DNA of 64,000 nt from Pseudeuparius sepicola (Eukaryota; Arthropoda; Insecta; Coleoptera; Anthribidae), in the NCBI GenBank assembly GCA_963920635.1, contig OY987302.1:28867278-28931277 (forward strand), read 5' to 3'. This document shows, in pieces, positions 21,140 through 32,384 of this stretch. Under the pieces are notes generated by a model, which was not told the DNA's origin, did not search any database, and saw only the letters and a program-made list of their open reading frames with translations. A program made the position numbers and the translations under genes. The stretch's first letter is position 1; the number at the start of each line of letters is the position of its first letter.

Positions 21140-23625
21140 CCTATTATTATTATTATTATTATCTCGACTTAGCCAAAAGGCATTTGCACTCCCTCTACGG
21201 GGAACATTCACTCAGATCCCGGGTATCCCGGATACCAAAAGGATCTGGCTCGGACGAGACCCTTGCCATGTTATCGGGCCTTAGGTGACATTGATGTTGT
21301 TGGACGATCCTGCACTCCTCATGAACTTCCTGACGGTTCGGGCTGTCGCAAGTAGTACCGCTTTCTGCATGGACCTGTAAAGACTATCAGTTAGACCCAG
21401 CTCCTTGATGTTTCTCAGCAAACTTTTTGGTATAACACCAGTTGTTGACATGATGATTGGAATCGTCTGGACGTTCTCCATTTCCCATTGCCTTCTAATT
21501 TGTTCTTCTAAGTCTCTGTACTTCGCGATCTTCTCGACTTGCTTCACACGCAGGTTGTTGTTGTTCGGGATGGACACATCAATCAGAGTTGTCTTCCTAG
21601 AAATTTTATCAACTATTATAAGGTCCGGTCTGATATGGGCAACTCGTTGATCTGTCAGAACTGTACGATCCCAGTACATCTTGTAGTTGCTGTTCTCAAG
21701 AACAGGCTCAGGTGTGTAGCTGTAATATGGGATCCTCTCTGCCTGCACAAGCAGCAGCTTTTCCGCCAGTTCCTGGTGCAAGATCTTGGCAACCGAATCG
21801 TGTCGTTCCTTATATTCCGTTGATGCGAACATCTGACATCCTTCTGTTATGTGCTGGATTGTTTCTGAAGTTGGGCACCCGTATCTGCATCTGTCATCCA
21901 CTACCGATGCATCTCCTACAATGAATTTTAGGTAGTTGCGAGTTGGTATAACCTGATCTTGTATGGCCAGTAAGAAGCCTTCTGTCTCGGGGAACATTCG
22001 ACCCGAGGTCAGCCAATAGTACGACGCTAACTTGTCGACATGTTCCTGGTTAACCTCATTAGGATGCCCCTCGTGCAGCGGCTTTTCTAACCACCTCTGT
22101 AGTTTATCGTTGGTGGTGATTTTGATGCTCGTGTTCCGTCAGACGTAGCGGTGTTGAGACGTCTGCTCCGCATATAGCTTTATGTAGTGTGGAGCTGTTG
22201 GCCTGTCTGTGGAAATAATTACGCAGATTTAATATTTGTTGGTCCAATTGCTTGCTGAGGTCTGCCAATCCTCTGCCTCCTTGTTGACGTGGCAGAGTTG
22301 TTCTTTCTACGGCACTACGAGGATGATGCTTATGAGCTTTTGTCAGTAGTGTCCTAACTTTTCGTTGCAAGTTGTTGATGTCCGTGTTGGCCCAATTCAC
22401 TATTCCGAAGGAATAGCTGAGTACAGAGCACGCATACGTGTTTAGGGCCTTAAACAAATTCCTGCTGTTAAGAACAGTTTGCACTACTTGTCTTACTCTC
22501 TTGATGAATTCATTAGCGATGGTCTATCCTTTGAGCTTGCTTCATCCCGAGGTACTTGTATGTATCTCCCACGCTCATTGCTTCGATCTCCTGGCCGTCC
22601 TGCATTTCGTGTGCGCCTTGTTCGAGCTTTCCCCGGACGATGTTGAGGGTGCGGCACTTGTCCAGTCCAAACTGCATTCCGATATCCCTGGAGAACTCCT
22701 CTACAATTTTAAGCATTTGCGTTAGTTGGTTTTTGGTTGCGGCCATCAGTTTTAAATCATCCATGTATAACAGGTGATTCAACTTGAACGCTTCTGCGCT
22801 GTTGCTTTTGATAGCGAAGCCATATTTCGTAGAGTCCAACCGATGTGATAGAGGGTTCATCGCCATGCAGAACCACAGTGGACTGAGTGAATCTCCTTGG
22901 AAAATTCCTCTTCGGATGTTGATTGTGTCGGTCTTGATGTTAATGCTTGCGGTTCTGAGTTGTATCTTAGTGCGCCAGGTTGTCATAACGTGTTCTAAAA
23001 AGGAAACTGTATGATGATCTATTTTATACAGCTTTAAGATACCTATGAGCCAGTCGTGAGGTACGGAATCAAATGCTTTTTTGTAGTCCACATAAGCCAT
23101 GTATAGGTTTCGTTGCTTGGAATGAGCCTGGTTGCAGATGACAGAGTCTATGATGAGTTGCTCTTTGCATCCCAGTGCGCCCTTCGCGCAGCCCTTCTGC
23201 TGCATTGCCATGATGTTGTTCCGCTCGCAGTGAGCATATATTCGCTGTGTAAGGCAAGATGTGACTATCTTGTACAGCGTAGGCAAGCAGGTTATTGGGC
23301 GGTACTTGGCAGGGTTATCCGTATTCCGCTGGTCTTTTGGTAATAAGTAGGTGGCACCCTGTGTAAGAAACAATGGCATTTTCTAAGGATCGAGCAAGAC
23401 TTCATTAATTAAGGTAGTTATTTGTTCATGCGTGCACCACAACTTCTTAATCCAATAATTTTGGAGATGATCTGGACCTGGTGCCTTCCAGTTGTGGGAA
23501 TTCTTGATGACACTGGAGACCTCATCGGTTGTGAATTGCTCGTGTTCCATCGGGCTATAGTTCCGGCCCATCTCGCGTTCTTCACTGATCCAGCTTGCAC
23601 TATTGTTATTATTATTATTGTTATT
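21140..23625 (-). mobile_element. 5'-truncated R4/Dong-like LINE inserted in TTA repeats
   Basis: The minus-strand element is flanked by (ATT)n on its 3' side (21140-21163) and by TTATTATTATTATTG on its 5' side (about 23600-23620). The Dong family of silk moth is known for insertion into TAA repeats, so the flanks fit. Domain order (RT, then CCHC, then restriction-like endonuclease at the C-terminus) fits the R4/Dong group. Confidence 0.7.
21281..23590 (-). pseudogene. R4/Dong-like LINE ORF: RT, zinc knuckle, restriction-like endonuclease
   Basis: N-terminal part at 23571-23383 (KAPGPDHLQNYWIKKLW) starts inside the RT domain. The main RT frame (23379-22513) has KYRPITCLPTLYK, VDYKKAF (residues 97-103), GIFQGDSLSPL (158-168) and YMDD (205-208). 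A frame break leads to 22484-22104 (post-RT). The last frame (21997-21281) has C37-C41-H49-C54 and then RPDLIIVD...TLIDVSIP, a PD-D/E nuclease core (P124-D125, D140). These elements reverse transcribe at a target nick made by this nuclease. Frame breaks near 23380, 22500 and 22050 make it a pseudogene. Confidence 0.75.
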
Positions 23626-24449
23626 ATAATTAAATTAAAAATGTTTGCATTTTTTAATTCAGGATCTCCTCTTCTACTTATTCTGGGCCAGGCCAAATAA
23701 GTGGGTCAATCTGCTGGCAGTATACCGTACATGGTACTGCATCTAAAACCATATAATCCATTTACAAACAAATAAGAACTATCAAATAAAAACATTACTT
23801 TGACCAAGCAAGCAAGGGTGCTTCGCAACTTAGCCGTTAAGTTTGCCTGGTCAATTCCACAAAGTACATAATCCTAAGGTACTTCTTTTTTCATCAATAT
23901 CCTCACCCTCAGTGGGCAAATGTTGGTCGTACGCCTAAAAACATGTTACACTATTTCGCATACCTACTTTCAAAACTAAATTAATTTTAGCCCTTCTAAC
24001 CTGTAATGTTGCGGTCCTAGTGCACTACATAGTAAAAAGCCTGGGGTTCAATTAATTGCAAAATAGCTTTAAAACACCAAAATACACAAATACGGGAAAA
24101 TATCGCCGAAAATTCAGAGGGATACAGGGAAACGTCGAGTAAACATCGGCCGAAATACGATGATTCACCCGCGCGTGCAGGCAACCAGACCAGCGCAACA
24201 ACTATTCTGAAGTGTGCAGGCGTAGAGATGCGACGTCGAACAAAACTATGTATCAATTCGATACGCATCGACGTTCTGTCTGTATTGCAAAGCGTTCAGT
24301 CCAATAACGCCGGCATTAAGAAATCACAGAATTATTTTTGTTTAGTTTAGATAGATTTTCAATAAGTTTTCTTATGAAAATTATTTTTTTGGAGACGCAA
24401 TCGACTAATCTAGCATTGACATCGATAATTATTACTCACCACCCCAACC
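23626..24449. other. non-coding intronic stretch
   Basis: A minus-strand 83-codon frame at 24017-24268 has no recognisable domain. Nothing else supported. Confidence 0.35.
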
Positions 24450-24613
24450 TCTACTGTTTTTTTAGTAAATTTTTTTGAAAAAAAAAATGCTTAATATGGC
24501 TTTTGGATTTTTAGCCTCGTTTGTGGCATCGCAGGTGGCTTTGACTTTGGAGTAGGCAACTAATTTTTGGAAATAAGTAGGCAACAATGCCATCTACCTT
24601 TGGTAAAAATTTT
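24450..24613. repeat. dispersed repeat, inverted copy at 42055-42220
   Basis: GTGGCATCGCAGGTGGCTTT, GGAGTAGGCAACTAATTTTT and CAACAATGCCATCTACCTTT recur inverted at 42055-42220 with high identity. It directly precedes the 24611-24718 repeat. Confidence 0.75.
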
Positions 24614-25367
24614 GAATCAGCCCTACACTCTATATCGCTCGTAGTCATAATGAATGGCAATAGAAGAGCTATTAACAAACTGGGGGTTAATCCACTAAAA
24701 TTAAATGTTATTAATTTATTGATCTCATCTGCATCATTTCTGTTTTGTCAATTATAAGTTACTAGCAGCTTGATTTGCATTTTACACATCATTTGCTTAT
24801 TATTCAGACAATAATATGATATATTACTAATAATTATACCTAATTGATATTAGTACCTACAATAATTATTACAAATCCAGCAAAAATTCAATGACAGTAG
24901 TTATAATTTCAGTATATTGAACCCCCTATTCACTTCAACAACATGAGGCCTCAAATGAAACGGTATGTTGTTCTGACAAAAAAATGTGCTTAGAAAAGAA
25001 GTATTATAGAATCAATTCCAGAACATGGTATTGATTGAAATGAAATATTACATTTAAATTATTCTTTTGAATTCAATATCAATGGTAATTGAATTGATTA
25101 GGTATTGTTAGTTATAAAAAAGCTTCTGCTTGAGTTTGAGGAATAATATCTCACAAGGAATTAAACAGGGTTATTTTACAAAGTGACGTTTTTTTCTCAG
25201 TGTAGTACGCACCTATTCTGTGGCACTGTGAAGGGGCAGGCTGGAGTGGGGAGTCGTGGGGACTAGAGGAAGGAAAAGTATAGGCCTATCTATTCGAGCG
25301 ACGTTTGTCCTGAATTGAGTCGGGCACTTCAGCTGGATTTTATAAGTATCGTAGCCTCTTAAGGCTT

Positions 25368-25787
25368 TGGCAGATCACACAAAAAATGACTTGGTTTACT
25401 GACTCCATTAGTTATGCCGTTGGAAATGGTGAAACTTATATCCTCACTAGCCCAAAAATTGATTGGCAGAAGTGTCGCGTGGGGAAAAATGCACTTTTGG
25501 GTCGGAAAATAAGTCAGAATTTTTTTTTTTTTCGTCAACTGATTTCTGCACTTATGCCTCTGAAACTATAGAAAGTTTTATTGCAATTCATTTTATCCCT
25601 GACAAAATCAGTTGACGAAAAAAAAAATGTTCAGACTTTTTTTCCGACTCAAAAGTGCATTTTTCCCCACGAGTCACTTCTGCCAAACAAATTTTCGGGC
25701 TGGTGAGGATATAAGTTTTCACCATTTCGAACGGCATAACTGACGGAGTCAGTAAACCAAGTCATTTTTTGTGTGATCTGCCAAACC
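25368..25787. repeat. 410-bp near-perfect palindrome (foldback element)
   Basis: GGCAGATCACACAAAAAATG at about 25370 pairs with CATTTTTTGTGTGATCTGCC at the right end. The arms (about 25368-25560 and 25597-25787) also share CTCACTAGCCC/GGGCTGGTGAG and GTGCATTTTTCCCCAC. The centre is a poly-A/T stretch. No coding capacity. Confidence 0.8.
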
Positions 25788-25794
25788 CTTAATT

Positions 25795-25930
25795 CAACCC
25801 TTTTTCCACACGCTACACTTATGCCTTTGGGTTTTCGAGGTCGGAATAGTATAAGAAATCATACGGTGAACATGGCATAAGTGAGAATTAGTACCTTTTT
25901 TTCTGTTTTGAAAAATCGAATTTTCTAAAA
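25795..25930. repeat. foldback-type repeat at the right edge of the BEL/Pao break
   Basis: Reverse-complement partner of 17020-17160. It ends about 15 bp before BEL/Pao coding similarity resumes. Confidence 0.6.
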
Positions 25931-25945
25931 ACAGTTCTGGAAGAA

Positions 25946-26161
25946 ATGGTCAACAAATTATCTCCATGGCTTGCAACAGAGTTGCTCGGTTCTTTGGTGC
26001 TCATTAACGACGAAAATTTACCAATTATATATTGGAAAATTGGACGCATAATCGCGCAGTATCCCGATAGTGACAATAAAATCAGAGTGGTTTCAATAAA
26101 AACTTCCACCGGTGAAATTAAACGTGCCGTGAATAAAATAAGCATTTTACCTGTGGAATAA
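25946..26161 (+). pseudogene. BEL/Pao pol C-terminal domain (DUF5641-like)
   Basis: The frame LLGSLVLINDENLPIIYWK, IGRIIAQYPDSDNKIRVVS, TGEIKRAVNKISILP matches the conserved end of BEL/Pao Pol (G-x-L-V-L-I...LPxxxWKxGRI...RxVxxKT...KRxVxK). It lacks the preceding integrase core, which lies 9 kb left at 15668-16931 in the same orientation. The simplest reading is one element split by inserted DNA. A purine tract (AAAGGGGGCGG, about 26238-26252) followed by TTATGTTTGGG may mark the PPT and LTR start. Confidence 0.7.
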
Positions 26162-26251
26162 TGTTGTAATGTGTATGGTGATAACTGTATACTGATAGTT
26201 CTGTATTTTTACAGTATGTTTCTTTTTTGAAAGCCATGCCTTTCAAAGGGG

Positions 26252-26690
26252 GCGGTTATGTTTGGGTTTCATATTGTACATATAACAAAAAATTATTATA
26301 ATCAATGTCATAATAAAAGGAAAAAAATTGTATATGTGTCAAAACTAAATTCTAAATTATTTGCAAGAATTAAACAGTACCTACACAGTAGTAGGGCTAT
26401 TTCAAGTACCAAATACAGGGGCAAAGCGAGTACAAGCAAAGAGTACACTTGGACCCCACACCATCCTTATATTATTTAAATTCCTGGAAATAATTGCAGG
26501 AAACCAAATTCAAATATAAAATAAATTTGATACATTTGGCACTTGCCATATTCTGTGTTTGTTGACAGAACATTGTCAAGTCTAATTTTTAGAAATCATG
26601 GAAACCATTATTAATTTTTACTAACAATCAAAGTATCTGTTATATTCATAGATTCTCCAATAAAATGGCATACTTGGCATCATTGAGACC
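26252..26690 (+). other. possible BEL/Pao 3' LTR
   Basis: Follows the purine tract after the Pol end and contains AATAAA at 26660-26665. No second copy was seen in the window, so the LTR call is tentative. Confidence 0.3.
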
Positions 26691-26691
26691 G

Positions 26692-27870
26692 TTAAAATGA
26701 GGAAAGAAACGGCCTCAGTTTGAAAAATATAATGCTGGGTCCCCTTACTTTAAAGGGTCCCTGGTTAGGATTATTAATGCTATTATTAGAAGTCACAGTC
26801 ATTGGTGCATTGAAGTGAAGCATGGTATGATGACGGTGATGGCAACGATGGCAAGAGCTCCCGGAATTACATTTCAAAGTCGGGTGTTTTGCACTAAAAC
26901 AATTGACACACAGACAATGTTCTTTTCTTACATTGTAACGTTCCTGTGGTGACTTTGATGTTAATTGCGGACAAGAATAAATAGAATGAGAGTTTTTGCA
27001 TAAGACACATTTTAAATTATTACTAGAAGTAGCTACCATAAAGCTAAAGTCGAATGTGCTTTTTTAAAGTTTGATGCATTGGTTTTAACCACTCTTTTTG
27101 TCTGACAAGTATCTGAAACAACTTTTCGCAATAAAAAAGAAGCTAAAGCTTTGCATCGACTTTCTAGAAATGAAATCAACTGGTTATAAGTTGGGATTTC
27201 AAATTCACCATGCTCCAATTCAAATTTCATAATTGTATCTTCATCTAATTTTTCTAACAAAATGTTAAATAAAATAAAATCCCAATGTTCCATCGGAAAT
27301 TCTAAAACTTTCAAAGCTGACACATTTTCAGTAAATATATTGATCACATTTACTGCTCTTATTACAGAAGAAGCATCTCCGACAAGCTGGAAACTAGATA
27401 TTGGAATTATTCTTGCTTAGACAATTTAAAATTGTTATGAATTAAACCATTATAAAAACCAATAAAGCTAGGCCATATTTTTAAATCTCCATTAAATGAA
27501 GGCAAAGAAATTGTTGGCAACTTCACATTAGATTCGGAGGAAACAATTTCTTTATGTAAAGTTTCAAAATATTTACTGTAAAAATAACGTTAACATTAAA
27601 AAAACATTGTTCAAATTCAGAACGAATGGTATCTTCTAAATTTAAATCTGTATCTGGGGAAGCTGACAACAAGGATACAATATTTACATGCGTGTCTAGA
27701 AATTCTTTATGTAAACTTTGTAAATTTTCTGCTCGAAGTTTTAATTTTACAAATTTAACTTCATCTGATTCAATACAAAGATCTTTCGCGATACACTCAA
27801 TTTCTATAACCCTGTTGATAATAATATTGCGTGTGCTTCTTAAAGCTTTTATTTTGTTGCTGTTAGACAT
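26692..27870 (-). pseudogene. BEL/Pao Gag remnant
   Basis: From 27870 leftward: a helical N-terminal frame (MSNSNKIKALRSTRN), then LPTISLPSFNGDLKIWPSF (27520-27460; the BEL Gag core F-x-G-D...W), LVGDASSVIRAVNV, the 27347-27033 frame, and zinc knuckles CVLCKNSHSIYSC, CVNCFSAKHPTLKC and CHRCHHRHHTMLH in 27039-26692. That Cys/His pattern is characteristic of BEL/Pao. Frame breaks lie near 27520, 27420 and 27035, and no protease follows. It is on the strand opposite to the Pol fragment at 25946-26161, so it is a separate or inverted copy. Confidence 0.75.
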
Positions 27871-28457
27871 TTTAAACTCAAAAAATTTTCAAATTGGCAA
27901 AGAGTTCCACAAAATTGGAGGAAACTAATAAAATTGACACTAAAGTACCTGTGACAACAGGTAACAACAAAGGTTAAAATAATTTTAAGGTAAAAAAATA
28001 ATTTTCTTTGGTTCAAGCAAAATAATTCTAAAATCCGGCTCGAATGAGGCCAAATTACTGTATGGAAACAGTGATGCGGTTATTTATAATGATCGAGTAA
28101 AAAAATATATCCACAAGGATTAAACAAATAATCACACGACAAATAGTACAGGAGCATAATGTATTCCGTGGGACCTTTTGTGAAGGGAGGTTGCGACTAT
28201 GTGGAATCTCTTTATTATATGCTACTTAATGCTGAAGTACCGGGTGTTTACCTTCGAGTTGTTGTGTTTGGTTTTTATGACATCATAAATCTAAGATGGC
28301 CGCCATACAAGACATTTATTCCTTCCATCAAGAATAACTCCTTCCAGAGGGCTCATACGCAAAATGTGCAGAGAACATTTTCTATTCTGCCTGAGCAGAC
28401 GAACAAATTTAGTTCTTATCGATTTTTCCGTATCTTCTACCGTTTACGAGTTATATA

Positions 28458-29214
28458 CAGTGCCCGCCAAAAAGTTGGAAGCATATGGGATTTTTTTTTA
28501 TTTTTGGGCTAAGATGAAACTACTCTGGGGCGATCATCTCTGCTTCTAAAAAGATTCGAAATGAGATCATTAAACGCCGTGACGTCATTTGACATAACTG
28601 TCAAAAATGACATTTAATTTAATAAACGGTCAAAATACGCTTTATTTGTGATTTTATCGAAAAAAGTTATTTAAAAAAGTTGCTTGGAATTTTATTCTAC
28701 CCCTATGTGCCAATTTTCAGACAAAAATTCTGACTGATAAATTTTGATTTTTTGAAAAAACAAACAAAAACTAATAAATTTCATTTTTTTGTGCCATATT
28801 TGACTATAGAATTGTTTGCCAATCATCCAAACGTGATATTTTTTAGTTATGGACCCTTTTTGGGTCATAATCGGCTAGTTTCAAGAAAAACTAAACTAAC
28901 AAGGTGCAATTTTTATATTTTTTCAAAAAATCAAAAATTTATCATTGGCAGAATTTTTGTCTGAAAATTGGCACATAGGGGTAAAATAAAATTCTAAGCA
29001 ACTTTTTCAAATAACTTTTTTCGATAAAATCACAAATAAAGCGTATTTTGGCCAGTTATTTAATTAAATGACAAGTATCTCAAATGAAGTCATGACGTTT
29101 AATAATAATATCATTTCGAATCTTTTCGGAAGCAGAGATGATCGCCCCAGAGTAGTTTCATCTTAGCCCAAAAATAAAAAAATCCCATATGGTTCCAACT
29201 TTTTGGGGGCACTG
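28458..29214. mobile_element. Tc1/mariner-type MITE with TA duplication
   Basis: Ends are CAGTGCCCGCCAAAAAGTTG and, inverted, CAGTGCCCCCAAAAAGTTGG, flanked by TA on both sides. The 757-bp interior is itself an inverted repeat (GATGATCGCCCC / GGGGCGATCATC). No transposase is present. Confidence 0.75.
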
Positions 29215-29381
29215 TATGTCACCGTCGGTTTAGAACCATCGGTTATTTATTAAGGGTGAAAAAATAGTTATTGTGCTGCTATTTACTCACAATAACTTTT
29301 AATATCACAATTAAATGCAACAAGCATTACAAGTAGTCATTAAAATGGTATAAAACACACTTTAATAAACACATAATGAGA

Positions 29382-29530
29382 TTTTTTATAAACAAATGAT
29401 AATATTACATTTATATAGCAAATTTAAATCATTTAATAAATTTATATTAGCAGTAGGCTCTACTACAAATTTATTAAATGATTTAAATTTGCGATATAAA
29501 TGTAATATTATCATTTGTTTATAAAAAAAA
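29382..29530. repeat. central hairpin, about 65-bp arms
   Basis: TTTTTATAAACAAATGATAA...ATTTAAATCATTTAATAAAT pairs with its near-perfect inverse after a loop of about 25 bp (TATTAGCAGTAGGCTCTACTAC). It marks the axis of foldback copy 1. Confidence 0.85.
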
Positions 29531-30059
29531 TGTCATGTATATGTGCCAATTTTCACACAAAAATTCTGACAATGATAAATTTTTGATTTCTTGAAAAAAT
29601 ATAAAAATTGCGCACCTTGTTAGTTTAGTTTTTCTTGACACTAGCCGATTATGACCCAAAAAGGGTCCATAACTAAAAAATATCACGTTTGGATGCTTGG
29701 CAAACAATTCTAAAGTCAAATATGGCACCAAAAAATGGAATTTATTAGTTTTTATATTTTTTCAAAAAATCAAAATTTATCAGTCAGAATTTTTGTCTGA
29801 AAATTTGCACATAGGGGTAGAATAAAATTCCAAGCAACTTTTTTAAATAACTTTTTTCGATAAAATCACAAATAAAGCGTATTTTGACCATTTATTAAAT
29901 TAAATGTCATTTTTGACAGTTATGTCAAATGACGTCACGGCGCTTAATGATCTCATTTCGAATCTTTTTAGAAGCAGAGATGATCGCCCCAGAGTAGTTT
30001 CATCTTAGCCCAAAAATAACAAAAAATCCCATATGCTTCCAACTTTTTGGCGGGCACTG
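29530..30059. mobile_element. second, truncated copy of the 28458 MITE (opposite orientation)
   Basis: Reverse complement of about 28458-28970, ending CGGGCACTG next to TA at 30060. The distal terminus is missing where it meets the central hairpin. It sits at the mirror-image position in the right arm. Confidence 0.7.
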
Positions 30060-30857
30060 TATATAACTCGTAAATGGTAGAAGATACGGAAAAATTGATA
30101 AGAACTAAATTTGTTCGTCTGCTCATGCAGAATAGAAAATGTTCTATGCACAATCTGCGTATGAGCCCTCTGAAAGGAGTTATTCTTGATGGAAGGAATA
30201 AATGTCTTGTATGGCGGCCATCTTAGATTTATGACGTCATAAAAACCAAACACAGCAATTCGAAGGTAAACACATGGTACTACAGCATTACGTAGCATAT
30301 AATAAAGAGATTCCACATAGTCGCAACCTCCCTTCACAAAAGAACCCACGGAGTAGGTAAATGTGCATTATGCTCCTCAACTAAAACCTTTAAACCAAAA
30401 TTTAATAAAAATTGTACCTTTTTATGGATCGTAATGCTTTTGGCAGGCCTGCCGGGTGGAATCCTTTGTAGCTAGCGTGATACAGGACAATAATAATTAT
30501 TCTTGAAAGTAAAATATTTTCTTGAAGACAATAATTTATCTTTTAATTTTGCTTTATCTTTTAGAAATAACCAATGGCATTTGTCTCCTGATTTGAACTG
30601 ACCAATGACATTTAGTAAAGAAAAATTAAAAGATAAAGAATCTGTATGAACCAGGCTTTCTCAATTCCAAAAAATATTCTATCTCCTTGACAATCCTTCT
30701 ATTTTCAATGGCACTCTTCTTTCTTGAAACTTTTGGTTTTTAAAAGAAAGTCATGGCGAATTGTAGAAAAGAAATAATAAATCATTTACAAAAAAAGTGA
30801 ACCGGCTTTAGAAGATTAATGCTTTCAGAAAAAAAATTGAAATGAAAAGATGAAACG

Positions 30858-32223
30858 CAGGGTGTCTCAATAAGGACTTCCGTCACTGATATCTCCGGAA
30901 CAAAAAAATATATTTTAATTCTGCAAACGCCGTTCGCTAGGACGTGAAGAGGACTTTATTCCTAACTGATAAACGTTCATTTTGACATTGGCGTATAGAT
31001 GGCGCTGCGGTGCAAAGAAACTTTTTGATCCTAGGAACGTTGGAGCGCATCTGAAAGACTGAGTAATTTGGAGAAACTTTTGTTCTATGGATGATTTTCC
31101 TATTGTTACTAGTTTCTGAGATAACCGCTCTACAATGTCGTTTACAAAAAATGTGCTAACTCGCTTATAGTTAACTTTAGAGGAAAAAGTTATTAAAAAT
31201 ATCTTTGTAGTGCACTAGGACGAAGAAAATAGCGGCACGTGTCAAATTATTACACATCCGGTTTGACCGGAAGTACCGGAAGTGACCCATTTTTCAGTTC
31301 AAAATGAACATACTGTACAATTTTCCCTCAAAATTGGAAAAATACACCTACCTGATAACAATAACACCTTGTAGGTACCTGTAGACAACGACAACTTGGC
31401 TGAATTTATTTTTATTAACCGAAGGTGACATTATAGAAATTAAACATGTCCTATGTTTACAATAAATATGTTCAACTTTATTTCCAAACCTAAATACAAG
31501 CGGCTACAGCACTGTTTTTACCGCATTCTCCATAAATTAATACCATATTTAATTTATCCTCATTACTATGATTAACCATTATTACAAAAATTAATAAACT
31601 AATCAGGCAAGAAACAAATTGACACTGATAGAGTATTACCTGGGCGTTTGAAGCTGCTAAATATCATATTGAAACAATGGACAGAGGACAGAGCCACCTT
31701 CGGTTAATAAAAATAAATTCAGCCAAATTGTCGTTGTCCAGATAATACATGGTGTTATTGTTATTATATGACACTGAAAATTACCTTTTTTCACTTTTGA
31801 GGGATACATTATTATACAGTAAAATGGGTCATTTCCGGTACTACCGGTCAAACTGGATATGTAATAATTTGATACGTACCCCTATTTTCTTGTTTCTCTA
31901 AAGTTAATTTTAAGCCAGTTAGCTCCTTTTTTGTAAATGACATTGTAGAGTGGAACTCAGAAACTAGTAACAATAAGAAAATAGTCCATAGAACAAAAGT
32001 TTCTCCAAATTACCCAGTCTTTCAAATGCGCTACGGTTCAACGTACCTAGGATCGAAAAATTTATTTGCGCCGCAGTGCCATCTATACGCCAATATCAAA
32101 AAGAACGCTTAGCAGTTGCAAATAAAGCCCTCTTCCCGTCCTAGGGAACGGCGTTTGCACAATTAAAATATATCTTTTTGTTCCGGAGATATCGGCGACG
32201 AGAGTCCTTATTGGGACACCCTG
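30858..32223. mobile_element. foldback element with CAGGGTGTCTC ends, 1366 bp
   Basis: Arms of about 550 bp (30858-31430 and 31690-32223) are inverted copies at roughly 85-90% (for example AACGACAACTTGGCTGAATT and its inverse, GATATCTCCGGAACAAAAA and its inverse). The spacer is about 260 bp. No ORF of note and no clear target duplication. Confidence 0.75.
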
Positions 32224-32384
32224 TATACTACACAGGTTGTTCCTGAATCGTCCGGTGAGGGTGAGTCTAGTACAAAAATTAATTAAATTAGTTATTAAAA
32301 TCAATTAAGGCAATGTTCTCATGTTATGTTGTTGATCCACTAAAGTTGCTCAACTAAAATCGGATCGTGAGAACCCTATAGTCG

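Larger units (their letters stand above)
28150..30377. mobile_element. foldback element, copy 1
   Basis: Terminal AGGAGCATAATG inverted at both ends. Arms extend inward at least 300 bp (GAAGGGAGGTTGCGACTATG; CCTTCCATCAAGAATAACTC; its inverse TGATGGAAGGAATAAATGTC). Frames inside (28159-28512, 30349-30005) are mirror images of one another and not genes. The arms also include copies of the 28458-29214 element. Confidence 0.7.

Noticed and set aside
28159..30349. Two open frames of about 115 codons (28159-28512 plus, 30005-30349 minus) as a conserved gene pair
   Set aside because: They are mirror copies in the arms of a foldback element, so the similarity is due to the palindrome, not protein conservation.
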